Source: Cupriavidus agavae
GTDB lineage: Bacteria > Pseudomonadota > Gammaproteobacteria > Burkholderiales > Burkholderiaceae
Direction: 5' to 3'
NCBI RefSeq assembly: GCF_004217045.1
Contig: NZ_SGXM01000001.1
Span: 2,232,001 to 2,296,000, forward strand
Length of the DNA: 64,000 nucleotides
The notes beneath the pieces are model-generated. The model saw nothing but the letters and a program-made list of their open reading frames with translations, was not told where the DNA came from and searched no databases. Every line of letters begins with the position of its first letter. Positions within the stretch are counted from its first letter, which is position 1. Shown piece after piece: positions 1 to 8,216 of the stretch. Made by a program: the position numbers and the translations under genes.

Positions 1-2
1 AC

Positions 3-356
3 GCACTGCGCAGCATTCCGAACCCGCTGGTCAACGCCGCCGTCTCGGTCAGCACGCTGGCCGGCATCACGGGCTCGGCGTCGGGCGGCATGAGCATCGC
101 ACTGGCCGCAATGTCCGAAACGTTCATCCAGGGCGCCCACGCCGCGCAGATCCCGCTGGAAGTGCTGCACCGCGTGGTGTCGATGGCCAGCGGCGGCATG
201 GATACGCTGCCGCACAACGGCGCGGTGATCACGCTGCTGGCGGTGACCGGGCTGACACACCGCGAGTCGTACCGCGACATCTTCGCCATCACCGTGATCA
301 AGACGCTGGCCGTCTTCTTCGTGATCGCCGTGTTCTACATGACCGGCCTTGTCTGA
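3..356 (+). CDS. GntP family permease, C-terminal part
   Basis: This is the 3' end of a gene that begins before the window, read in the frame that stops with TGA at 354-356. The visible 117 residues contain a glycine/serine-rich turn (GITGSASGGMSIAL) and hydrophobic stretches, the last being a terminal helix ending YMTGLV. Both resemble the C-terminal half of gluconate:H+ symporter (GntP) family inner-membrane carriers. The following 3-hydroxybutyrate dehydrogenase starts 10 bases after the stop, so the two are very likely cotranscribed. By that context the carrier may bring in 3-hydroxybutyrate or another short hydroxy acid rather than gluconate; this is inference. The substrate cannot be read from the fragment. 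Confidence 0.8.
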   Translation, partial: ALRSIPNPLVNAAVSVSTLAGITGSASGGMSIALAAMSETFIQGAHAAQIPLEVLHRVVSMASGGMDTLPHNGAVITLLAVTGLTHRESYRDIFAITVIKTLAVFFVIAVFYMTGLV

Positions 357-366
357 GGAGTTCTCC

Positions 367-1143
367 ATGATCGATCTGCAAGGCAAGACCGCCCTGGTCA
401 CCGGCTCCACGAGCGGCATCGGCCTCGGCATCGCCGAGTCGCTGGCCCGGGCCGGCGCCAACATCGTCCTGAACGGCTTCGGCGACGTGGACGCGGCGCT
501 GGCGGCCATCACCGCCACCGGTGCCCGGGCCGTGCACCACTCCGCCGACATGCGCCGCCCCGACGAGATCGAGGCCATGTTCGCGCTGGCGCAGGAGCGC
601 TTCGGCGGCGTGGATATCCTCGTCAACAACGCCGGCATCCAGCACGTGGCGCCGGTGGACGAGTTCCCGGTCGGCAAATGGGATGACATCCTCGCCATCA
701 ACCTGACCTCGGGCTTCCACACCACGCGCCTGGCCCTGCCCGGCATGCGCGCGCGCAACTGGGGCCGCATCGTCAACATCGCGTCGGTCCACGGACTCGT
801 CGGCTCGGCCGGCAAGTCGGCGTATGTGGCCGCCAAGCACGGCCTGGTCGGCCTCACCAAGGTCACCGCGCTGGAGACCGCCGCCACCGGCGTGACCTGC
901 AACGCGATCTGCCCCGGCTTCGTGCTGACGCCGCTGGTTGCCGCACAGATCGACGCCATCGCGCAGCGCGAAAGCATCACCGCCGACGCCGCCCAGGCGC
1001 GCCTGCTCGCCGACAAGCAGCCATCGGGCCAGTTCGTCACCCCGGAGCAACTCGGCAACCTCGTGCTGATGCTGTGCTCGGCCATGGGCGACCAGGTACG
1101 CGGCGCAGCGTGGGCAATGGATGGAGGGTGGACCGCGCAGTGA
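367..1143 (+). CDS. bdhA: 3-hydroxybutyrate dehydrogenase (SDR family), first copy
   Basis: Short-chain dehydrogenase of 258 residues, the usual size for D-3-hydroxybutyrate dehydrogenase, which interconverts 3-hydroxybutyrate and acetoacetate with NAD+. The cofactor motif TGSTSGIG lies at residues 12-19, NNAG at 87-90, and the catalytic Ser140, Tyr153 and Lys157 (YVAAK) are present. The ending AMDGGWTAQ and the lid region are typical of bacterial HBDHs. I chose the ATG at 367 because GAGGAG sits six bases before it; an upstream in-frame TTG at 349 overlaps the permease. It lies between the permease and acetoacetate decarboxylase, so it probably works in ketone-body or polyhydroxybutyrate breakdown. 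A strong terminator follows it. Confidence 0.9.
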   Translation: MIDLQGKTALVTGSTSGIGLGIAESLARAGANIVLNGFGDVDAALAAITATGARAVHHSADMRRPDEIEAMFALAQERFGGVDILVNNAGIQHVAPVDEFPVGKWDDILAINLTSGFHTTRLALPGMRARNWGRIVNIASVHGLVGSAGKSAYVAAKHGLVGLTKVTALETAATGVTCNAICPGFVLTPLVAAQIDAIAQRESITADAAQARLLADKQPSGQFVTPEQLGNLVLMLCSAMGDQVRGAAWAMDGGWTAQ

Positions 1144-1170
1144 GGTCCACCTGAACCATGTAGCACTGGG

Positions 1171-1196
1171 AACCCCGGCCGATGCCGGGGTTTTTT
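1171..1196 (+). terminator. Rho-independent terminator after bdhA
   Basis: A nine-base perfect stem (AACCCCGGC with GCCGGGGTT) closes on a four-base loop and runs into a T tract. It sits 28 bases after the bdhA stop. It should end the permease-bdhA transcript and separate it from the acetoacetate decarboxylase gene. Confidence 0.9.
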
Positions 1197-1345
1197 CGGC
1201 CTGCGGCGCCGAATGTGAACGTATCGCCGCGCCGCCTTCGTGACCCTCATACTCCCCACCCACCCGATCATACAAAAGCATCCACCGGTCGATACCGACG
1301 TGTAATGGTGACGTGGGGCCCGGCCTCCGAGAATGGTCCCGCGCC

Positions 1346-1380
1346 GTGACGGGCCGCTGTCATGGGGACAGCGGCGTCAC
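1346..1380 (+). promoter_or_regulatory. Large hairpin in the acetoacetate decarboxylase leader
   Basis: An inverted repeat of 14 paired bases: GTGAC plus GCCGCTGTC at 1346-1361 pairs with GACAGCGGC plus GTCAC at 1367-1380. The loop is five bases and a two-base GG bulge sits at 1351-1352. It ends 13 bases before the AGGAGG ribosome binding site of the decarboxylase gene. There is no T run after it, so it is not a standard terminator. It could be a protein operator or a leader structure; which one cannot be decided from sequence. Confidence 0.6.
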
Positions 1381-1407
1381 GGCGCGGCATTGTCAGGAGG
1401 CTGCGAC

Positions 1408-2151
1408 ATGGACGTCCAGACCATCCGGGAGCGCGCGTATGCCACGCCGCTGGTCAGCCCGGCCTATCCGAAGGGACCGTACCGGTTCCTGCAGCGGGAG
1501 TACTTCGTCGTCTCTTACCGCACCGATCCTGCGCTGTTGCGGCAGGTGGTTCCCGAGCCGCTCGAAGTGGCCGAACCCGTCGTGCATTACGAATTCATCC
1601 GCATGCCCGATTCCACGGGCTTCGGCAGTTACACCGAGTCGGGCCAGGTGATTCCGGTCACATACCAGGGCCGGACCGGCAACTACACGCACGCGATGTT
1701 CCTTGACGACCACCCGCCGCTGGCGGCCGGACGCGAGCTGTGGGGCTTTCCGAAGAAGCTGGCCAGCCCCCGCCTGTCGATCGAGGCCGATACGCTGGTC
1801 GGCACGCTCGACTATGGCCCGGTGCGCGTGGCCACCGGCACGATGGGCTACAAGCACCAGTGCATCGACAGCGACCGGCTGCGCCAATCCCTGGCCACGA
1901 CACCGAACTACCTGCTCAAGATCCTCCCGCATGTCGACGGCACCGCGCGCATCTGCGAGCTGGTCTGCTATTTCCTCAAGGATGTCGAGGTCAAGGGCGC
2001 CTGGACCGGTCCCGCCGCGCTGTCGCTGTTTCCGCACGCGCTGGCCCCGGTCGCCCAACTGCCCGTGCTCGAAGTCATCGATGCCAGGCACTACGTCGCC
2101 GACCTCACGCTCGGCCTGGGCGAAGTGGTCTACGACTACCTGCAGTCCTGA
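1408..2151 (+). CDS. adc: acetoacetate decarboxylase
   Basis: A 247-residue protein matching the acetoacetate decarboxylase family, which removes CO2 from acetoacetate to give acetone through a Schiff base on lysine. The motif [10 protein letters not shown] holds the paired lysines 116 and 117, equivalent to Lys115 (Schiff base) and Lys116 of the clostridial enzyme. Length agrees with the family (about 245). The ATG at 1408 follows AGGAGG with seven bases between; longer in-frame readings run back into the leader hairpin and lack a ribosome site. With a 3-hydroxybutyrate dehydrogenase on each side, it would drain acetoacetate made from 3-hydroxybutyrate. Some family members are decarboxylase-like proteins with other substrates, so the exact reaction is inferred. 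Confidence 0.88.
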   Translation: MDVQTIRERAYATPLVSPAYPKGPYRFLQREYFVVSYRTDPALLRQVVPEPLEVAEPVVHYEFIRMPDSTGFGSYTESGQVIPVTYQGRTGNYTHAMFLDDHPPLAAGRELWGFPKKLASPRLSIEADTLVGTLDYGPVRVATGTMGYKHQCIDSDRLRQSLATTPNYLLKILPHVDGTARICELVCYFLKDVEVKGAWTGPAALSLFPHALAPVAQLPVLEVIDARHYVADLTLGLGEVVYDYLQS

Positions 2152-2216
2152 AACCTGATTCCCCTTTTTCGCACCGGCATCCGTCGGGGAGGCCGGGCAC
2201 CCATCCGGAGAGCAAC

Positions 2217-2999
2217 ATGAAGCTTCAAGGCAAATCGGCCATCGTCACGGGCGCCGCCAGCGGTATCGGCCGCGCCATCGCGGAACTGCTGGCCGCCGAG
2301 GGCGCCGCAGTCGCCATTGCGGACCTGAATGAAGACGCTGCCGCCAGCGTGGCCCGGGGCATCGAGGCCAAGGGCGGCATTGCCATGGGCGTGGCGATGG
2401 ACGTCACGAACGAGCAGGCCGTCGATACTGCCACCGAGCGTGTGGCCGAGCGGTTCGGAGGCGTGGACATCCTCGTGTCCAACGCAGGCATCCAGATCGT
2501 CAATCCGATCCACGAATACAGCTTTGCCCACTGGAAGCGGATGCAGTCGATTCACCTCGACGGCGCCTTCCTGACCACGCGCGCCGCGCTGCGGCACATG
2601 TACCGCGACAACCGCGGCGGCACCGTGATCTACATGGGCTCGGTGCATTCGCACGAGGCCTCGCCGCTGAAGTGTGCCTACGTGGCCGCCAAGCACGGCC
2701 TGCTGGGCCTGGCGCGCGTGGTGGCCAAGGAAGGCGGCGAGCATAACGTGCGCTCGCACGTGATCTGCCCCGGCTTCGTGCGCACGCCGCTGGTCGACAA
2801 GCAGATTCCCGAGCAGGCCCGCGAACTCGGTATCACCGAGGAAGAAGTGGTGCGCCGCGTGATGCTGGGCGGCACAGTGGACGGGGTCTTCACCACCGTG
2901 GACGACGTGGCACAGACCGCGCTGTTCCTGAGCGCCTTCCCTTCCAATGCACTGACGGGACAGTCGTTCGTTGTCAGTCACGGATGGTTCATGCAGTAA
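2217..2999 (+). CDS. 3-hydroxybutyrate dehydrogenase (SDR family), second copy
   Basis: Second SDR of this type, 260 residues. TGAASGIG at 11-18, SNAG at 88-91 (Ser in place of the usual first Asn), Ser142, Tyr155 and Lys159 form the NAD-binding and catalytic set. The region after the active site ([19 protein letters not shown]) is characteristic of D-3-hydroxybutyrate dehydrogenases. It resembles the first copy throughout but is clearly diverged, with a different C-terminus (SHGWFMQ). The start follows GGAG by six bases. It lies 65 bases after adc and 91 before the patatin, all on one strand, so adc, this gene and the patatin are probably one operon. Confidence 0.87.
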   Translation: MKLQGKSAIVTGAASGIGRAIAELLAAEGAAVAIADLNEDAAASVARGIEAKGGIAMGVAMDVTNEQAVDTATERVAERFGGVDILVSNAGIQIVNPIHEYSFAHWKRMQSIHLDGAFLTTRAALRHMYRDNRGGTVIYMGSVHSHEASPLKCAYVAAKHGLLGLARVVAKEGGEHNVRSHVICPGFVRTPLVDKQIPEQARELGITEEEVVRRVMLGGTVDGVFTTVDDVAQTALFLSAFPSNALTGQSFVVSHGWFMQ

Positions 3000-3090
3000 G
3001 GCAATGGCGCACCGCGCCGTGGCCGGCTCCCCCTCCCGTCCCGCGGAAGCGGGGAGCTGCCGGCGCCGGCGCCAGTACAGGAATTCCAAC

Positions 3091-4302
3091 ATGTTTCATG
3101 AAAAACCACCGCGCCACGGCTCCTCGGGTGCCGTCGGCACGCGTCCCGAGATCGACAAGGGCTATGCCGTCAAGGCGCTGGTGCTGCAGGGCGGCGGCGC
3201 CCTGGGCTCATATCAGGCGGGTGTCTACGAGGGGCTGGCCGAGGCCGGCATCGAGCCTGACTGGGTCGCCGGCATCTCCATCGGCGCGCTCAATGCAGCG
3301 ATCATCGCGGGTAACGCGCCCGGCCAGCGCGTGGCACGGTTGCGCGAGTTCTGGGCGCATATCTGCCGGCAGCCGTGGCTGCCGAGCCTGTTCCCGTACG
3401 AGATGGTGGCCGAGAGCGCGCAGCACTGGCCCGATCCGCTGCGCGTCTGGTTCGATGGCGTCGAGGCCGCGCGGGCGCTTGTAGAAGGCCAGCGCGGCTT
3501 TTTCTCGCCGCGCCTGTGGCCCACGGGCTTTGCCCAGCCAGCCACGGCACATACCGCGAGCTACTACGACACCACGCCGCTCAAGGCCACGCTGGAACGC
3601 TTTGCCGATTTCGACCGCATCAACCGGCCCGGGGAATTGCGCGTCTCGGTCGGGGCCGTCAACGTGCGCAACGGAAACTTCGTCTACTTCGATAACACGC
3701 AGATCCGCCTGGAGCCCGAGCACTTCATGGCTTCGGGCGCGCTGCCACCCGGTTTTCCGGCCGTGGAGATCGACGGCGAGTATTACTGGGACGGCGGCCT
3801 GGTCTCGAACACGCCGCTCTCCGCCATCCTGAAAGCCAGGCCGCGCCGCCACGCGCTGATCTTCCAGGTCGACCTGTGGAGCGCACGCGGCCCGCTGCCG
3901 CACACGCTGGCCGACGTGGCCACGCGCCTGAAAGACGTGCAGTACTCCAGCCGCACGCGCTTCATCACCGACTACATGAGCGAGCAGCAGCACTTTCGCC
4001 GCCTGCTCGACGACGTGCTGTCGCTGGTGCCGCCAGAGCAGCGCAACACTGCCGCCTACCGGCGCGCGGCGGAGAGCGCCTGCGACGCACGCGCCAATGT
4101 GATCCAGCTGATCTACCGCGACAAGCCGTTCGAAGGCAGTGCCAAGGACTTCCAGTTTGGTCCGCTGACGATGGGCGAGCACTGGACGAGCGGACTGGAC
4201 GATATCCGCGACACCCTGCGGCACCCGGAATGGCTGGCGATGCCGCCGCACGACGAACCCTTCGTCTCGCACGACATCCATCGCCGGCCAGACGCCGGCT
4301 GA
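3091..4302 (+). CDS. patatin-like phospholipase family protein
   Basis: A 403-residue patatin-fold lipid acyl hydrolase. It shows the oxyanion loop GGGALG at 34-39, the nucleophile elbow GISIG with Ser63, and the catalytic Asp in the DGG motif at Asp234, the Ser-Asp dyad of this family. No signal peptide or membrane segment is evident, so it should act in the cytoplasm or at the inner membrane face. It sits just after the second 3-hydroxybutyrate dehydrogenase; a role in hydrolysing lipid or intracellular polyester in the same pathway is possible but only a guess from context. The ATG at 3091 has AGGA eight bases upstream; the frame is open further back but without a better start. Confidence 0.85.
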   Translation: MFHEKPPRHGSSGAVGTRPEIDKGYAVKALVLQGGGALGSYQAGVYEGLAEAGIEPDWVAGISIGALNAAIIAGNAPGQRVARLREFWAHICRQPWLPSLFPYEMVAESAQHWPDPLRVWFDGVEAARALVEGQRGFFSPRLWPTGFAQPATAHTASYYDTTPLKATLERFADFDRINRPGELRVSVGAVNVRNGNFVYFDNTQIRLEPEHFMASGALPPGFPAVEIDGEYYWDGGLVSNTPLSAILKARPRRHALIFQVDLWSARGPLPHTLADVATRLKDVQYSSRTRFITDYMSEQQHFRRLLDDVLSLVPPEQRNTAAYRRAAESACDARANVIQLIYRDKPFEGSAKDFQFGPLTMGEHWTSGLDDIRDTLRHPEWLAMPPHDEPFVSHDIHRRPDAG

Positions 4303-4307
4303 TCCGC

Positions 4308-5033
4308 TCAATACCCCGGCGCCGCCCATTGCGGCGTCGCACCCCTCTCGCGGCGCGAGCTGCCGGCTGATGCGGTCTCGCGCAGCAGCAGCGGCATTTC
4401 CAGCTCCAGCGCCATCTTCACCAGGTCGGCAAACGTCCGTGCCGCCATCTTGCGCATGGCCCGGCTGCGATGGATCTTGATGGTCACCTCGCTGATGCCG
4501 ATGGTGGCCGCAATCTGCTTGTTCATGAGCCCCGACGCCGCCAGCGTCATGACCTCGCGCTCGCGGTCGCTGAGCGTGGCCAGGCGCGAGCGCAGATCGT
4601 CGCTGCATTGCAGGACATGGCGCTTCTTGCGGTCCGCGGCAATGCCCTCGGCTACCGCGTCGAGCAGGTCCTGGTCGCGGAACGGCTTGGGCAGGAAATC
4701 CACCGCGCCTGCCTTCATGGCGCGCACCGACATCTCGATATCGCCATGGCCGGTGATGAACACCACCGGCAGGCACATGCCGCGCCGCTCCATCTCGCGC
4801 TGCACGTCGAGCCCGTTGGTGCCGCGCAGCCGTACATCCATGACCACGCAGCCGGGCGCCGTATCGAGCGAAGCCGCCAGGAACGCGTCGGCCGACAGAA
4901 AGGCACGGGTGCGCAGGCCCACGGAGCGAAGCAGGTCCTGCACGGCGTCGTTCATGCCGACATCGTCGTCGACGACATAGACCACAGGTTCGCTGGGCGC
5001 GCGGCCATTGGGGAGCGAGGGCAAGGCTTTCAC
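4308..5033 (-). CDS. FixJ/NarL-type response regulator
   Basis: A 241-residue two-component response regulator. The N-terminal receiver has the acidic cluster Asp22-Asp24, phosphoacceptor Asp66, Thr94 and Lys116. A LuxR-type helix-turn-helix follows at about 154-200 (LSDREREVMTLAASG). I set the start at the GTG at 5033, which has GGAG six bases upstream. The first ATG of the frame (5135) falls inside the promoter described at 5125-5195, so it would not be transcribed. The gene lies alone, convergent with the patatin. No kinase adjoins it; the stand-alone kinase at 10651 is the only nearby candidate partner. Its promoter shares a 25-base element with three other units, so it belongs to that regulon and may control it. 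Confidence 0.85.
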   Translation of the reverse strand: MKALPSLPNGRAPSEPVVYVVDDDVGMNDAVQDLLRSVGLRTRAFLSADAFLAASLDTAPGCVVMDVRLRGTNGLDVQREMERRGMCLPVVFITGHGDIEMSVRAMKAGAVDFLPKPFRDQDLLDAVAEGIAADRKKRHVLQCSDDLRSRLATLSDREREVMTLAASGLMNKQIAATIGISEVTIKIHRSRAMRKMAARTFADLVKMALELEMPLLLRETASAGSSRRERGATPQWAAPGY

Positions 5034-5124
5034 GATGGACTCCGATGTACGGGATGGACTTGAGATCGAGCGCCGTACGGCTCGGAGAAATATGTTGCAT
5101 CGGCCATACGACTTTATGTCAGCA

Positions 5125-5195
5125 AGTCTAGGCACCGGCGCCGCGCGTCACAAGACACACGGGGGGGAAGCGGCGTTTCCGGATGCGCACCAATC
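5125..5195 (-). promoter_or_regulatory. Regulon promoter A (response regulator gene)
   Basis: On the minus strand this reads: 25-base element (GATTGGTGCG, five bases, GGAAACGCCG; 5171-5195), 17 bases, -35 TTGTGA (5148-5153), 17-base spacer, -10 TAGACT (5125-5130). Transcription would start near 5118 and give an 85-base leader. The same arrangement recurs at 7608-7679, 9011-9081 and 10317-10387. The distance puts the element at about -53 to -77, a class I activator position. Confidence 0.75.
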
Positions 5196-5216
5196 GCCGG
5201 CGGCTGGCGGCAGACG

Positions 5217-5253
5217 AAAAAAAGCCGGCGCCCCCGGAGGAGAAGGCGCCGGC
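5217..5253 (-). terminator. Rho-independent terminator of the NADH-dehydrogenase operon
   Basis: A nine-base perfect stem (GCCGGCGCC at 5224-5232 with GGCGCCGGC at 5245-5253) is followed, in the minus direction, by seven T residues. It lies just after the stop at 5291 and ends the minus-strand operon above it. Confidence 0.9.
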
Positions 5254-5290
5254 CAACGGGATGAATCCTGTCTTCGTCTGCGTTACGGCG

Positions 5291-6499
5291 TCAGGCGTAG
5301 CTGATGTCGGGGTCGCCGGCGGCCAGCGCCTGCTCGCGCTCGGCGGCGGGCGGATAGATCCACTGCGTGTTGATCAGCATCTTGCGTTCCTTGCCCTCGG
5401 CCCGCACGAGCTGGACGTCGCGCTCCCAGCCTTCCGTGTACACCGCGCCCCAGGCACCCAGGTCCAGGCAGGTGGCGTAGAACGGCTGGCGATAAGTCTT
5501 GGTGGGCAGGCCGAGCAGGTCGGCAGCCACGTTGTAGCCGGCAAAGCGGCCCATGAACAGCGCGTGCTGGCACGACATCAGCGAGTAATGGCCGTCGTCG
5601 TCGGTCAGCGCCTTGACCACGTCGCCGGCACCGAAGACATCTTTCACACCGGTCACGCGCAGGTCCTCGCTCACCTCCAGGCGGCCCTGGCGGTCTACGT
5701 CCGGCACCACCTGCGCGGCCAGCGCGCTGGCAACCATGCCGCCGGTCCAGATCACCGTGGCGGCGTCGATGCGCTCGCCCGTGGCCGTGACCACGCCGTT
5801 GGCATCGAACGACACCACGCCGCCACCGATGCGCGTCTCGATGTTCAGCTGTTCGAGGGCCTCGAGAATTTGCGGGCGCGGACCCGGGCCCAGGTCCGGG
5901 CCGATCGCGTCGGCCCGCTCCACGATCACGATGCGCGGACGCATGGTATCGCCGAAGATCTTGCGCAGCCGCTCGGGCAGTTCGGTGGCCACTTCGAGAC
6001 CCGTGAAGCCGCCGCCCACCACCACGAATGTATTGCGCGCGGCGGTCTCGGGCTTCGCCGCCAGCCCTTCCAGATGCTCGCGCAGCTTCACGGCCTCATC
6101 GAGCTGGTCCACGGCGAACGCGTGCTCGGCCAGGCCGGGCAGCGGCGGGCGGAACAACCGGCTGCCGCTGGTCAGCACCAGGCGGTCGAACGTGAACGCC
6201 ACGGTCTGGCCGCTGGCCGTGACGATATCGACACTGTGGTCGGCCGGGTGAATGCGCTCCACGGTGCCTTCGATGAATTTCACGCCCACGGCATCGAGCA
6301 GCGGCAGGAACGGCACGGCCATCTGCTCGGGGTGGGTTTCGTGCAGGCGCGGGCGGATGTGGATCTCGGCGCGCGGCGAGACCAGCGTGATCTCCACGTC
6401 GTGCGCCGCCTTGCGCTGCAGGTCGAGCACGCGCGCGGCGCCCAGGGCCGACCAGAGTCCGGCAAAGCCGCCGCCGACGATCAGGATCTTTCGAGTCAT
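5291..6499 (-). CDS. NAD(P)/FAD-dependent oxidoreductase, type II NADH dehydrogenase-like
   Basis: A 402-residue two-dinucleotide-fold flavoprotein. GGGFAG at 9-14 binds FAD, GGGFTG at 162-167 binds NAD(P)H, and GAGD near residue 290 is the second FAD contact. Overall it fits the single-subunit NADH:quinone oxidoreductase (Ndh-2) group, which passes electrons from NADH to quinone without pumping protons. No redox-active CxxC is visible. The ATG has GAGGAAAA upstream. It is the last gene of an AhpD-like/cupin/flavoprotein operon and ends at a strong terminator. In this setting it may serve redox balance under stress. A ferredoxin- or sulfide-oxidising relative cannot be excluded. Confidence 0.82.
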   Translation of the reverse strand: MTRKILIVGGGFAGLWSALGAARVLDLQRKAAHDVEITLVSPRAEIHIRPRLHETHPEQMAVPFLPLLDAVGVKFIEGTVERIHPADHSVDIVTASGQTVAFTFDRLVLTSGSRLFRPPLPGLAEHAFAVDQLDEAVKLREHLEGLAAKPETAARNTFVVVGGGFTGLEVATELPERLRKIFGDTMRPRIVIVERADAIGPDLGPGPRPQILEALEQLNIETRIGGGVVSFDANGVVTATGERIDAATVIWTGGMVASALAAQVVPDVDRQGRLEVSEDLRVTGVKDVFGAGDVVKALTDDDGHYSLMSCQHALFMGRFAGYNVAADLLGLPTKTYRQPFYATCLDLGAWGAVYTEGWERDVQLVRAEGKERKMLINTQWIYPPAAEREQALAAGDPDISYA

Positions 6500-6663
6500 G
6501 GTGTTTTCCTCACAAATTCAAGGTGGACCGATGCCAGTTGGCGGTTTCGGCGAATGCGGAACGAGCGCCCCCCTGCCGGAGGCGCCGTGGCGCCGGCAGA
6601 CAAAGGCGGGAATCACAGGTGGAGTGGGCGCGGCCAGCACGGCCGCGCCAAGGGACAGACGGG

Positions 6664-7071
6664 CTACTTGACCGGCGTCAGGATCGGCGCCCCCTGCTTC
6701 TTGAGCAGGAAGACGACGAACTTCGCCGGCTTGGTCTTGCTGGCGTTGCGGCCCACGGTGTGGATGTCGTCGGGGCCTTCGTAGAAGGTGTCGCCGGGCT
6801 TCAGCGTGACTTCCTTGCCGCCCTTCACACCCATCACGATGCTGCCTTCGAGCACGTAGATGAAGCCGTGCGCGTCGTGGCGGTGGACGGGATCGGCCGC
6901 ACCGGGCCCGTACTCCACGACGATCATCTGCCCTTCCTTGCCGGGATAGTCCGGCAGCGGCTTCACGATCAGGTCCTTGACCTGCACGTCGTCCGTCGCG
7001 GCCCGGGCCGGCGGTGCCGCCATCAGCACCGACAGCGCCAGTGCCGAGGTCATGGATACGAGCGCTTTCAT
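6664..7071 (-). CDS. secreted cupin-domain protein
   Basis: A 135-residue protein with a clear signal peptide (hydrophobic residues 5-20, cleavage after ARA at about residue 24), so it is probably periplasmic. The rest is a single cupin barrel: HRHDAH with His63, His65 and Glu75 forms the metal-binding motif 1, and a later His near residue 102 (GPDDIH) belongs to motif 2. The function of such small cupins is usually unknown; metal-dependent binding or oxidation of a small molecule is possible. Its start is four bases after the stop of the AhpD-like gene, so the two are translated from one message. About 160 bases without a gene separate it from the flavoprotein gene. Confidence 0.85.
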   Translation of the reverse strand: MKALVSMTSALALSVLMAAPPARAATDDVQVKDLIVKPLPDYPGKEGQMIVVEYGPGAADPVHRHDAHGFIYVLEGSIVMGVKGGKEVTLKPGDTFYEGPDDIHTVGRNASKTKPAKFVVFLLKKQGAPILTPVK

Positions 7072-7075
7072 GGCA

Positions 7076-7555
7076 TCACTCCAGGCCGGCCTTGTCGAGG
7101 CCGAACGCCTTGTCCGACGATCCCGGCACGATGCGGAACGCCACGTTCAGGCGGTTCCACGTGTTGATCGAGCCGACCAGGAACGTCAGGTCCGACAGTT
7201 CCTTCTCGCTGAACTGCGTGCGCACGCGCTCGAAGATTTCGTCGGACACGCCGTGCGCGTCCAGATGCGTCACGGCCTCGGTCCAGGCCAGCGCGGCACG
7301 CTCGCGCGGGGCGAACAGCGTGGACTCGCGCCAGATGGCCACGTGGTACAGGCGCAGCTCGCGCTCGCCGTGGATCTTGGCCATCTTGGTATGCATGTCC
7401 ACGCAGAACGCGCAGCCGTTGAGCTGCGATGCGCGGATCTCGACCAGCTCGCGGATATGCGGCTCGATCGTGGTCTTCTGGAACAGCGCGCTCAGCTCCA
7501 TGAGCTTGCGCGACAGTTCCGGGGATTGCTCGAAGAAGTTGCTACGTTGCGTCAT
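7076..7555 (-). CDS. carboxymuconolactone decarboxylase / AhpD-like protein
   Basis: A 159-residue member of the AhpD-like superfamily. The signature Glu39, then Cys48-Ala-Phe-Cys51 and His55, is the catalytic set that in AhpD reduces peroxide-linked disulfides. Proteins of this size usually form oligomers and are stress-induced. It is more like the alkylhydroperoxidase core proteins than true aromatic-ring-cleavage decarboxylases, since the CxxC is intact. The start at 7555 has AGGAGAG upstream; a longer frame to 7654 overlaps the promoter and is rejected. It is the first gene of the operon with the cupin and the flavoprotein, and its promoter is the second copy of the shared element. Confidence 0.87.
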   Translation of the reverse strand: MTQRSNFFEQSPELSRKLMELSALFQKTTIEPHIRELVEIRASQLNGCAFCVDMHTKMAKIHGERELRLYHVAIWRESTLFAPRERAALAWTEAVTHLDAHGVSDEIFERVRTQFSEKELSDLTFLVGSINTWNRLNVAFRIVPGSSDKAFGLDKAGLE

Positions 7556-7607
7556 GGTCTCTCCTGGTGGACGATGGGGCGATGCGGTCATGCATCGCGT
7601 GGAATGC

Positions 7608-7679
7608 ATCGTAGGTGGCGGCGCGGCGCGGCGGAAGTACCGCCAGGGTGTCAACGCTGTTGCCCGCCGCGCACCAATC
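7608..7679 (-). promoter_or_regulatory. Regulon promoter B (AhpD-like/cupin/NADH-dehydrogenase operon)
   Basis: On the minus strand the 25-base element (GATTGGTGCG, five bases, GGCAACAGCG; 7655-7679) is followed after 17 bases by a weak -35 CTTCCG (7632-7637) and after 18 more by -10 TACGAT (7608-7613). It is the most divergent of the four copies in its second block and -35. The first block is identical to copies A and C. A poor -35 fits dependence on an activator. Confidence 0.65.
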
Positions 7680-7690
7680 GCAACAGCCGC

Positions 7691-8194
7691 TCAGTTCGAT
7701 ACCGTCACCACGCAGTGCATGCCCTCGCGCGCCACCTTGGCGTACGGGCACATGCGCTCGGTATCGCGCACGAGTTCCTCGGCCAGCACCTTGTCCACGC
7801 CGGGCAGCCGCACGCGCACGTCGGCCACCAGCGCATAGCCGCCATCGACCGGGTCGCGCCCGAACGCCACCTGCACGGCGACCGAGATCCCTTCGACGTC
7901 AAGGCGCTCGCGCCGGACGATCAGGCTCAGCGCGCCGTGGAAGCACGCGGCAAACCCCGCCGCGAACAGTTGCTCGGGATTGGTGCCGCCGCCCGGCCCG
8001 CCCAGCGCCGCCGGCAGGCGCAGGTCGAGCAGCAGGTTGCCGTCGTCGGAACGCGCCACGCCCGAGGCGCGGCCATGGCTGGCTTCGCCGCCCGAGACCG
8101 TGACCGTGGTCGTGTAGAGCGAGGTAAAGCTCTCGCCCCGGAAGCGGTCAAGCAGGCTCAGTGGCGGGGGTTGCAGGCTCTCTTCCTTTTCCAT
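7691..8194 (-). CDS. OsmC/Ohr family peroxiredoxin
   Basis: A 167-residue OsmC-fold protein of the Ohr type, which reduces organic hydroperoxides with a cysteine pair. Cys84 (FAACFHGAL) and Cys149 (ERMCPYAK) are in the expected places, and TNPEQLFAAG before the first cysteine is the standard Ohr signature. It is about 25 residues longer than typical Ohr, the extra being at the N-terminus. The ATG at 8194 has AGGAGA upstream and is preferred to a longer frame reaching 8278, which would overlap the NmrA-like gene. Its start is 22 bases after that gene's stop, so they form a two-gene operon under promoter C. A Cys-containing Ohr beside an AhpD-like protein points to peroxide defence. Confidence 0.88.
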   Translation of the reverse strand: MEKEESLQPPPLSLLDRFRGESFTSLYTTTVTVSGGEASHGRASGVARSDDGNLLLDLRLPAALGGPGGGTNPEQLFAAGFAACFHGALSLIVRRERLDVEGISVAVQVAFGRDPVDGGYALVADVRVRLPGVDKVLAEELVRDTERMCPYAKVAREGMHCVVTVSN

Positions 8195-8216
8195 GAAGTC
8201 TCCTGTGCGGTGCGGT

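Noticed and set aside
5034..5135. An earlier ATG start for the FixJ-type regulator at 5135
   Set aside because: It falls within the promoter that the shared element predicts, and the GTG at 5033 has a good ribosome site.
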